From NCBI GenBank assembly GCA_018883485.1, contig VEQB01000043.1, positions 1 through 11,405 of the forward strand: DNA of 11,405 nt, in the 5' to 3' direction. The notes under the pieces are model-generated. The model was not told the origin of the DNA. It ran no database searches and was given only the letters and a program-made list of their open reading frames with translations. Numbering within the stretch: position 1 is the first letter of the stretch; every line of letters begins with the position of its first letter. The stretch comes from Bacteroidota bacterium (GTDB lineage Bacteria; Bacteroidota; Bacteroidia; UKL13-3). Below, one piece after another: positions 1 to 6,351 of the stretch. The position numbers and the translations under genes were made by a program.

Positions 1-2
1 AT

Positions 3-1250
3 TGGGCTGCACCTAAATTGGCAGATGGTAAAGTAGACCATAACGCACTCACTGGGGATGATTTATTAGATTTTGTAAACAACCAGCTCTTTCCTTACCT
101 CAAAAAGTTTAAGTCAAGTGCCGAGAGTGCCGACACCATTGAATACAAGATTGGTGAGATTTTTAGTGAACTGAAAAACCGCATCCAAAGTGGCTATAAT
201 TTGCGTGAGGTCATCAACCGTATTGACGAACTGCGTTTCCGCACCCACGCTGAGAAGCACGAAATGAGCCATCTATATGAGGACAAGATTAAGAACATGG
301 GAAATGCTGGCCGCAATGGTGGCGAATATTATACACCCAGACCCCTTATTACCGCCATTGTAAAAGTGGTTAATCCCAAGATTGGCGAAAAAATTTATGA
401 TGGGGCATGTGGGTCTGCTGGTTTCTTGTGTGAGGCCTTTAACTTTTTAAAGTCGAGTAAATCGCTTAGCAGCAAGGAAACTGAAATCTTGCAGAAGCAA
501 AGCTTTTATGGCAAAGAGAAAAAATCCTTAGCCTATATTTTAGGTGTGATGAACCTAATTTTACATGGGGTAGAAGCACCTAATATCATCCATACCAATA
601 CCCTTGCCGAGAACTTGGCAGATATTCAAGAGAAAGACCGCTATGATGTGGTGTTAGCTAACCCACCCTTTGGGGGCAAAGAAAGAGCAGAGGTGCAACA
701 GAACTTCCCGATTAAAACAGGCGAAACGGCATCACTCTTTTTACAGCACTTTATTAAAATTCTCAAAGCAGGCGGTAAGGCTGCGGTGGTAATAAAGAAT
801 ACCTTTTTAAGCAATACAGATAATGCTTCGGTAGCATTGCGAAAACAATTGTTAGATAATTGTAACCTGCATACCGTGTTGGATTTGCCGGGTGGAACCT
901 TCACAGGAGCGGGAGTAAAGACTGTGGTTTTGTTTTTTGAAAAAGGTAAGCCCACCAAAAAGGTGTGGTATTATCAGTTAAACCCTGGTAGAAATCTAGG
1001 CAAAACCAACCCACTCAATGAAAACGACTTGGCAGAATTTGTTGAACTTCAAAAAACCTTTGCCGAAAGCGAAAATTCTTGGACCGTAGAGATAAGTTCA
1101 CTGAGCGGAGCCGAAGTGGATTTAAGCGTTAAGAACCCCAATAAAAAGGACGTGGTTCGACTTCGCTCACCAAACGAGATATTGGAAGAAATGAAAGCAT
1201 TGGATATGGAAAGTGCTGAAATTTTAGAATCTATTAAAAGTCTGATTTAA
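3..1250 (+). CDS. hsdM: Type I restriction-modification DNA methyltransferase subunit HsdM (5' partial)
   Basis: This is the modification subunit of a type I restriction system, an SAM-dependent N6-adenine methyltransferase that works with HsdS. The reading frame is open to the left edge (codons from position 3 read WAAPKLADG), so the TTG at 18 is not a credible start. HsdM proteins are usually about 480-520 residues, so some tens of N-terminal residues are probably missing. Numbering from the TTG at 18, I see the helical N-terminal domain (about 1-80), GGEYYTPRPL at 101-110 (the conserved YTPR segment before the SAM pocket), SAM motif I as YDGACGSAGF at 127-136, and catalytic motif IV NPPF at 215-218. 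The segment CNLHTVLDLPGGTF at 282-295, followed by VKTVVLFF, is the usual HsdM region downstream of the active site. The catalytic motifs are intact, so methylation activity is expected. The TAA stop lies 1 nt before the next gene, consistent with an operon. Confidence 0.95.
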   Translation, partial: WAAPKLADGKVDHNALTGDDLLDFVNNQLFPYLKKFKSSAESADTIEYKIGEIFSELKNRIQSGYNLREVINRIDELRFRTHAEKHEMSHLYEDKIKNMGNAGRNGGEYYTPRPLITAIVKVVNPKIGEKIYDGACGSAGFLCEAFNFLKSSKSLSSKETEILQKQSFYGKEKKSLAYILGVMNLILHGVEAPNIIHTNTLAENLADIQEKDRYDVVLANPPFGGKERAEVQQNFPIKTGETASLFLQHFIKILKAGGKAAVVIKNTFLSNTDNASVALRKQLLDNCNLHTVLDLPGGTFTGAGVKTVVLFFEKGKPTKKVWYYQLNPGRNLGKTNPLNENDLAEFVELQKTFAESENSWTVEISSLSGAEVDLSVKNPNKKDVVRLRSPNEILEEMKALDMESAEILESIKSLI

Positions 1251-1251
1251 G

Positions 1252-2112
1252 ATGAAAGACGAAATTATCCTATATCGCCCAAATGAACTTGCTGAGCATA
1301 TTGAAGTAAAAATAGAGGATGAAACTGTTTGGCTTTCTCTCAATCAGATTGCTCAGCTTTTTGATAGAGATAAATCTGTTATATCTAGGCATTTTCGAAA
1401 TATTTTTGCCGAAGGAGAGTTGAGCCAAGAGGCAACTGTTGCAAAAAATGCAACAGTTCAAATTGAGTCTGGCCGTAAGGTAAAACGAGAAATTGAATAT
1501 TATAATCTTGATGCAATCCTATCAGTAGGCTATCGGGTAAACTCAAAGCAAGGCACTCAATTTAGAATATGGGCGAACAAAATTTTGAAAGAATATTTAC
1601 TCAAGGGCTATTCTATTAACAATAGAATGAATCGTCTGGAAGATAATTTGGAAAGCCTGAAAAATAAAGTTCAAGAAATTGGACTTCAAATAAATTCTCA
1701 CCTCATTCCAACACAAGGGGTGTTTTTTGAGGGGCAGGTATTTGATGCGTATGAATTAGCGTCTAAGATCATTCGTTCGGCAAAGAAGTCAATTATGCTC
1801 ATAGACAATTATGTAGATGAAAGTACTTTGGTGCATTTAAGTAAAAAGGAAAAATCTGTGGCGGTTAAAATATTTACCAAAAACATAAGCAAGCAACTTT
1901 CTTTAGATATACAAAAAGCAAATGCGCAATATGGTAATTTTGGTTTGACCCAATTTTCTCAAAGCCACGACCGTTTTTTAATAATTGACAACAAAGAAGT
2001 GTATCATTTAGGAGCATCTTTAAAAGACTTGGGCAAAAAATGGTTTGCCTTCTCTAAAATGGATAAACACTCGGTACAAAATATTTTAAACTCAATTTTG
2101 GAACTGATATGA
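1252..2112 (+). CDS. RhuM-like protein with C-terminal phospholipase-D-like domain, embedded in the type I RM operon
   Basis: The N-terminal half resembles the RhuM (virulence RhuM) family: VWLSLNQIAQLFDRDKSVIS at 27-46 looks like a helix-turn-helix, followed by YYNLDAILSVGYRV at 83-96 and GTQFRIWANKILKEYL at 101-116, all family hallmarks. A probable coiled-coil linker follows (about 124-147). The C-terminal half (about 160-286) contains HDRFLIID at 239-246 and GASLKDLGKKWFAF at 254-267, which resembles the HxKx4D region of phospholipase-D-like nucleases, but with Arg in place of Lys. Proteins of this kind often sit between hsdM and hsdS in bacterial type I loci; their job is not established. 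The ATG follows the hsdM stop by 1 nt, and the TGA overlaps the hsdS ATG by 4 nt, so expression is probably coupled to both. A DNA-binding regulator or accessory nuclease is possible, but that is inference. The family call is firm and the function is not. Confidence 0.8.
   Translation: MKDEIILYRPNELAEHIEVKIEDETVWLSLNQIAQLFDRDKSVISRHFRNIFAEGELSQEATVAKNATVQIESGRKVKREIEYYNLDAILSVGYRVNSKQGTQFRIWANKILKEYLLKGYSINNRMNRLEDNLESLKNKVQEIGLQINSHLIPTQGVFFEGQVFDAYELASKIIRSAKKSIMLIDNYVDESTLVHLSKKEKSVAVKIFTKNISKQLSLDIQKANAQYGNFGLTQFSQSHDRFLIIDNKEVYHLGASLKDLGKKWFAFSKMDKHSVQNILNSILELI
1434..1458. repeat. Perfect inverted repeat inside the RhuM-like gene
   Basis: Two 10-base arms, AACTGTTGCA (1434-1443) and TGCAACAGTT (1449-1458), are exact reverse complements around an all-A 5-base loop. 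The hairpin lies in the coding sequence for ATVAKNATVQ (residues 61-70). It could fold in mRNA or serve as a dimeric protein site. The repeated Thr-Val codons may also create it by chance. Confidence 0.6.
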
Positions 2113-3311
2113 AACAAGGTTGGGAAATAAAGAAGTTGGGGGAAGTTTGCGACTTTCAAAATGGATTTGCTTTTCAAAGTAAAACATACAAAGAAAGTGG
2201 ATTACCAATTTTGCGTATAACAAATATTCAAAATGATGAAATAGACACGAAAGAACTCGTATACTTTGAAACAAAAGATTACAAAGTGAATTTGGATAGG
2301 TTCAAAGTTTATCAAGGTGATTTACTTATTGCAATGTCAGGTGCTACAACGGGTAAATTGGGAATAAATAATAGTGAAACGGTTTTTTACTTAAATCAAC
2401 GTGTAGGTAAATTTATTCCTAAGAAGGAGATACTAAAACCATATCTATATTTTTATCTTTCTACAAAAGTTGAGGAGAGTTTAAGAATTGCGGCAGGTGC
2501 AGCACAACCAAATTTAAGCACTGAGCAAATAAATAATTTTGAAATCCCCCTACCATCCCTTCCCGAGCAACAACGCATCGTAGCCATATTAGATGAAGCC
2601 TTTGCCGCTATAGCCAAGGCAAAAGCGAATGCCGAACAAAATCTCAAAAATGCCAAAGAACTTTTTGGAAGTTATTTACAAGGGGTGTTTGAAAAAAAAG
2701 GTAAAGACTGGGAAGAAAAAGCATTAGGAGAAATTGCAGATGTAGAATACGGATATACTGACAAATCAACAGGCGAAGGAGATTACAGATATGTTAGGAT
2801 TACGGACATTGACAAGAATGGTGAACTTATATTAGAGGATAAAAAATACATCAAATATTCAAAAGAAGCGGAGGGCTTTCTTATTCAAGATAACGATTTA
2901 CTTATGGCACGAACAGGGGCAACATTTGCAAAGGTTCTTCTTTACAAGAACTATGAGCCTTCTGTTTTTGCTTCCTACCTTATCAGAATTAAGTTCTTTG
3001 AAAAAATAGAAAATGAACTCTATTGGCATTTTACCAAAACCAAATATTATTGGGAACAAGCAAATAGTTTATCATCAGGTGCTGCACAACCACATTTCAA
3101 CGGTGCAGCAGTAAAGCAAGTGATTTTCTCGTATCCTAAATCTGTTGAGGAACAGAAAAAAGTCATTGAAAAATTTAGAACCCTTTCAACAGAGATAAAA
3201 AAATTAGAAATCATATATCTAAAGAAACTTAACGATATAGAAGATTTGAAAAAAGCAGTTTTGCAAAAAGCATTTAGTGGAGAACTTAAAGCATCAATAG
3301 CATTAGTATGA
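2109..3311 (+). CDS. hsdS: Type I restriction-modification specificity subunit HsdS
   Basis: HsdS sets the DNA target of the methyltransferase and nuclease complex. The 400-residue protein has the full two-half layout. Target recognition domain 1 spans about 5-150 (opening WEIKKLGEVCDFQNG, with DLLIAMSGATTGKLG at 71-85 and GAAQPNLS at 130-137). The central conserved helix spans about 151-197 (LPEQQRIVAILDEAF, then an Ala/Lys-rich stretch). Domain 2 spans about 201-345 (WEEKALGEIADVEYG, DLLMARTGATFAKV, GAAQPHFN at 324-331). The distal conserved helix runs from about 346 (VEEQKKVIEKF) to the terminal KKAVLQKAFSGEL. The matching motifs in the two halves predict a bipartite target; the bases cannot be read from sequence. 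The gene overlaps its upstream and downstream neighbours by 4 nt each. It appears intact. No second hsdS fragment or site-specific recombinase is in the window, so there is no direct sign of shufflon-type switching. Confidence 0.95.
   Translation: MKQGWEIKKLGEVCDFQNGFAFQSKTYKESGLPILRITNIQNDEIDTKELVYFETKDYKVNLDRFKVYQGDLLIAMSGATTGKLGINNSETVFYLNQRVGKFIPKKEILKPYLYFYLSTKVEESLRIAAGAAQPNLSTEQINNFEIPLPSLPEQQRIVAILDEAFAAIAKAKANAEQNLKNAKELFGSYLQGVFEKKGKDWEEKALGEIADVEYGYTDKSTGEGDYRYVRITDIDKNGELILEDKKYIKYSKEAEGFLIQDNDLLMARTGATFAKVLLYKNYEPSVFASYLIRIKFFEKIENELYWHFTKTKYYWEQANSLSSGAAQPHFNGAAVKQVIFSYPKSVEEQKKVIEKFRTLSTEIKKLEIIYLKKLNDIEDLKKAVLQKAFSGELKASIALV
2494..2515 (+). repeat. Direct repeat copy 1, end of HsdS recognition domain 1
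   Basis: This 22-base stretch, beginning CAGGTGCAGCACAACCA, matches 3076-3097 at 20 of 22 bases. It encodes the Gly-Ala-Ala-Gln-Pro segment at the distal end of recognition domain 1. The match reflects the shared protein motif of the two halves but is long enough to be a possible recombination point. Confidence 0.6.
3076..3097 (+). repeat. Direct repeat copy 2, end of HsdS recognition domain 2
   Basis: This is the second copy, beginning CAGGTGCTGCACAACCA, 582 bases downstream of copy 1 and in the same reading frame. It encodes the equivalent Gly-Ala-Ala-Gln-Pro segment in recognition domain 2. Confidence 0.6.
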
Positions 3312-5737
3312 ACGAAGCAGAAACCCGAGCAGAACTCATAGACCCAAAGCTAAAAGCTTGTGGTTGGGGCGTTGTAGAAGGCTCAAGAGTCCTTCGTGAA
3401 TACAATATTACCGCAGGTAAAATACAAACAGGTGGCGTAAGAGCAAAAAAACTCACTGCCGATTATGTGTTGGTTTACAAAGGAATTAAACTGGCAGTAG
3501 TAGAAGCAAAAAGCGATGATTTAGGCGTTGGCGAAGGTGTGGCACAAGCCAAACAATATGCAGAGAAATTAAAATTAGAAACCACATACAGCACCAACGG
3601 AAAAGAAATTTACAGCATCTGTATGAAAACAGGTGCAGAAGGTTTGGTTGCCGATTATCTAACACCCGAACAACTTTGGAATAAAACCTTTTCAGTTCAA
3701 AATGAATGGAGAGAGAAATTTTCAGCCATTCCGTTTGAAGATGTTGGCGGAACAAAAGGAGCAAGATATTATCAGGAAATTGCCGTAAACAATACTTTAG
3801 AAGCTGTTGCCAATAATGCAGACCGCATTTTATTAACCCTTGCCACAGGCACAGGAAAAACATTTATTGCTTTTCAAATTGCGTGGAAATTATTTCAAAC
3901 ACGTTGGAATTTAAAACGTGATGGAAGCCGCAGACCACGAATTTTATTTTTAGCCGACAGAAACATTTTAGCCAACCAAGCCTTCAATGCTTTTTCAGCA
4001 TTTCCCGAAGATGCTTTGGTTAGAATTAGCCCGAAAGAAATAAGTAAAAAAGGAAGTGTGCCAACAAACGGAAGCATCTTCTTTACCATCTTTCAAACCT
4101 TTATGACCAATGTTAAAGTGGTAAAGAAAATAGAACCAACAGAACCAGTTTCTTTAGCAGCAGAACCTATTGTTGAATTTGTTACGGAACAATACAATTT
4201 TGGACAATACCCAAAAGACTATTTTGATTTCATCATAATTGACGAGTGCCACCGTGGTGGAGCTAACGATGAAGGAAACTGGAGAGGAATTTTAGAATAT
4301 TTTTCGCCAGCAGTTCAGTTGGGTTTAACAGCCACTCCAAAACGCAAAGACAATGTAGATACTTACAAATATTTTGGCGAACCTGTTTATGTATATTCTC
4401 TCAAAGAAGGTATCAACGATGGTTTCCTTACACCATTTAAAGTAAAACGCATCAAGACAACGCTTGACGATTATATCTACACAAGTGATGACCAAATAAT
4501 GGAAGGTGAAATTGAAGAAGGTAGAATTTACACCGAACCCGACTTTAATAAAATAATTGAGATAAAGGCAAGAGAGGCAAAACGTGTTCAGATTTATATG
4601 GACGATGCCAACCAAAAAGAAAAGGCAATTATTTTTTGTGCTACACAAGACCACGCTGCGGCTGTTCGTGATTTGGTAAACCAGTATAAGAAAAGCACCG
4701 ACCCAAATTATTGTGTCCGTGTAACGGCAAACGATGGAGAAATAGGCGAACAGTTTTTAAGAGAGTTTCAAGACAATGAAAAAACAATCCCGACCATTTT
4801 AACCACTTCGCAAAAACTCTCCACAGGAGTTGATGCAAGAAATATTCGTAACATTGTTTTAATGCGGCCAGTAAACTCAATGATAGAGTTTAAGCAAATT
4901 GTAGGTCGAGGCACACGGTTGTTTGATGGAAAAGAGTTTTTTACCATTTACGATTTTGTTGATGCTTACCACCACTTTGCCGACCCTGAATGGGACGGTG
5001 AACCAATAGACCCTGAACCAGAAGGCGAACCCAAACCACCCAAAGCACCTTGCAACGTTTGCGGGCAAAGTCCTTGTATATGCGAAAAAGCACCCAAAGC
5101 ACCTTGTGAAATTTGTGGTGAATATAATTGTAACTGTAATCGAAGGCAAAAGATAAAAATTAAGCTTCGAGATGGTAAGGAACGAGAAATCCAATCAATG
5201 ATTTCTACCTCATTTTGGAGTGCAGACGGTAAACCTATCTCAGCAGAAGAATTTTTAAATAATCTGTTTGGCGAATTGCCAAACCTTTTCAAAAGCGAAG
5301 ATGAATTGCGGACACTTTGGAGCAATCCGTTAACAAGAAGAACACTATTAGAAAAATTAGAGGCAGCAGGTTTTCCAAAATCAGATTTATTGATAGTTCA
5401 AACTTTAGTAAATATGGAGAAAAGCGACCTGTTTGATGTATTGGAGTATGTATTTAATGGTAACTATCAATCTATGACACGTGAAGAGCGTGTAGCCACT
5501 TCGCAGGCAACCATCTTCGCTTTGCTAGACAATAAGCAAAAGGAGTTTATAGAATTTGTATTAAGCAAATACATTGAAACAGGCGTAGAAGAACTCGACC
5601 AAGAGAAGCTCCCAATTTTATTGACCAACAAATACCAATCCCTTGAAGACGCTAAAGATATTCTTGGTGATGTAGCAAATATCAGCAGACTTTTTATAGA
5701 ATTTCAACAGCATTTGTATAAACAGAGGGTAGCGTAG
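3308..5737 (+). CDS. hsdR: Type I restriction endonuclease subunit HsdR (EcoEI-like)
   Basis: HsdR is the ATP-dependent translocase and nuclease of the type I complex. The 809-residue protein carries, in order, a PD-(D/E)xK nuclease (ADYVLVYKG with D52, then VVEAK with E66 and K68), a superfamily 2 helicase motor with Walker A LATGTGKT at 178-185, DECH box at 312-315, motif III TATP at 341-344 and motif VI QIVGRGTRLF at 530-539, and a C-terminal region (about 620-809) resembling the EcoEI-type HsdR C-terminal domain that is expected to contact the methyltransferase. Catalytic residues are all present, so the enzyme looks active. Between motor and C-terminal domain sits a Pro/Glu-rich linker (about 560-580) and then eight cysteines in two copies of C-x2-C-x4-C-x-C (C582, C585, C590, C592; C600, C603, C608, C610), a likely zinc-binding insert. 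The ATG overlaps the hsdS stop by 4 nt and has no close Shine-Dalgarno of its own, which suggests translational coupling. Confidence 0.95.
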   Translation: MNEAETRAELIDPKLKACGWGVVEGSRVLREYNITAGKIQTGGVRAKKLTADYVLVYKGIKLAVVEAKSDDLGVGEGVAQAKQYAEKLKLETTYSTNGKEIYSICMKTGAEGLVADYLTPEQLWNKTFSVQNEWREKFSAIPFEDVGGTKGARYYQEIAVNNTLEAVANNADRILLTLATGTGKTFIAFQIAWKLFQTRWNLKRDGSRRPRILFLADRNILANQAFNAFSAFPEDALVRISPKEISKKGSVPTNGSIFFTIFQTFMTNVKVVKKIEPTEPVSLAAEPIVEFVTEQYNFGQYPKDYFDFIIIDECHRGGANDEGNWRGILEYFSPAVQLGLTATPKRKDNVDTYKYFGEPVYVYSLKEGINDGFLTPFKVKRIKTTLDDYIYTSDDQIMEGEIEEGRIYTEPDFNKIIEIKAREAKRVQIYMDDANQKEKAIIFCATQDHAAAVRDLVNQYKKSTDPNYCVRVTANDGEIGEQFLREFQDNEKTIPTILTTSQKLSTGVDARNIRNIVLMRPVNSMIEFKQIVGRGTRLFDGKEFFTIYDFVDAYHHFADPEWDGEPIDPEPEGEPKPPKAPCNVCGQSPCICEKAPKAPCEICGEYNCNCNRRQKIKIKLRDGKEREIQSMISTSFWSADGKPISAEEFLNNLFGELPNLFKSEDELRTLWSNPLTRRTLLEKLEAAGFPKSDLLIVQTLVNMEKSDLFDVLEYVFNGNYQSMTREERVATSQATIFALLDNKQKEFIEFVLSKYIETGVEELDQEKLPILLTNKYQSLEDAKDILGDVANISRLFIEFQQHLYKQRVA
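5037..5137 (+). repeat. Tandem 18-residue cysteine module in hsdR
   Basis: The 16-base sequence CACCCAAAGCACCTTG occurs exactly at 5037-5052 and again at 5091-5106, a period of 54 bases (18 codons). Each unit encodes Lys-Ala-Pro-Cys followed by the rest of a C-x2-C-x4-C-x-C motif. The first-half DNA identity and in-frame period indicate an internal duplication. Four cysteines per unit fit one zinc site each, which is inferred. Confidence 0.75.
5724..5729 (+). promoter_or_regulatory. Shine-Dalgarno-like AGAGGG before the 190-residue gene
   Basis: The purine run AGAGGG lies inside the last codons of hsdR, 8 bases before the ATG at 5738. This is normal spacing and supports the chosen start, although such signals are generally weak in Bacteroidota. 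Confidence 0.45.
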
Positions 5738-6310
5738 ATGAGAAGATTTCATTATAAAATAGAAGAATTTGAGCAAGCTTTCAAGGAATTGAAAGTCATG
5801 TTTAATTCGAACATTTTATCAAAATTGGAAAGGGAATTTGAGGTACTATACAGCCTGCTTCCTAAAAACTATAATTCCACAGGCTTTGCTTACTCAGTTG
5901 AAATGAAGCAAATTTGCTATTTAGTTTTCTTTCAAGAATATTTTCATCAAGCGGGTGTTCAACCAACTAACTCATCGAATTTGTGCCATAAATTGGGAGA
6001 CTTTAAACGACAAATAGACCTACAAAAATTTGAAGATGAAATAGACGACATTTTACTTCAATATAGAATGAACCTATTCCACATCATGGGCCAACTCGAA
6101 ACAGCATGGCTACTTTTTATAATTGCCATGCAGCTGGTTCAAGAAAGAGTTTTTACTGAAGAGGAGTTTGATTTAATATATATGGAATTTTCTTCAACAG
6201 ATGGCCCCAAATACCAAAATCGTTTTTTTTATGAAAGAGCAAATGTGTTTTTGATTGGTGGTTATGGAATAGGTGAGTTTTATTCAACTGATGTTTTTAG
6301 CACAATATAA
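5738..6310 (+). CDS. Hypothetical protein, last gene of the type I RM operon
   Basis: I do not recognise this 190-residue protein. Its ATG follows the hsdR TAG with no gap and has a Shine-Dalgarno-like AGAGGG 8 bases upstream, so it is very probably co-expressed with the restriction genes. It has no signal peptide and looks cytoplasmic. It is rich in Phe, Tyr, Glu and Leu and appears mainly helical. The N-terminal part (about 5-42) could form amphipathic helices, as could 88-140. A hydrophobic stretch at about 112-134 is broken by Glu121 and reads more like a buried helix than a membrane span. The tail has a glycine-rich hydrophobic patch, VFLIGGYGIGEF at 170-181. I see no nuclease, helicase, toxin or zinc motif. 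Its position suggests an accessory role in restriction, immunity or control, but it could equally be an unrelated passenger. The CDS is well supported; the function is unknown. Confidence 0.8.
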   Translation: MRRFHYKIEEFEQAFKELKVMFNSNILSKLEREFEVLYSLLPKNYNSTGFAYSVEMKQICYLVFFQEYFHQAGVQPTNSSNLCHKLGDFKRQIDLQKFEDEIDDILLQYRMNLFHIMGQLETAWLLFIIAMQLVQERVFTEEEFDLIYMEFSSTDGPKYQNRFFYERANVFLIGGYGIGEFYSTDVFSTI

Positions 6311-6351
6311 ATTGCAACACCCCTTTTAGAACCAAATAGCGTTTTTGTAAC

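Noticed and set aside
18..20. TTG as start of hsdM
   Set aside because: The frame stays open to the window edge with HsdM-like residues upstream, so the gene is simply cut by the window.
641..958. Minus-strand open frame opposite hsdM
   Set aside because: It lies across the conserved NPPF-containing catalytic region of hsdM and has no protein-like features.
2109..3311. Phase-variable hsdS switching by inversion
   Set aside because: There is no second hsdS fragment, no inverted repeat pair and no recombinase gene in the window.
3486..5325. Several minus-strand open frames opposite hsdR
   Set aside because: They are antisense to a well-supported hsdR, have no recognisable domains and show Leu/Phe-rich or low-complexity translations typical of shadow frames.
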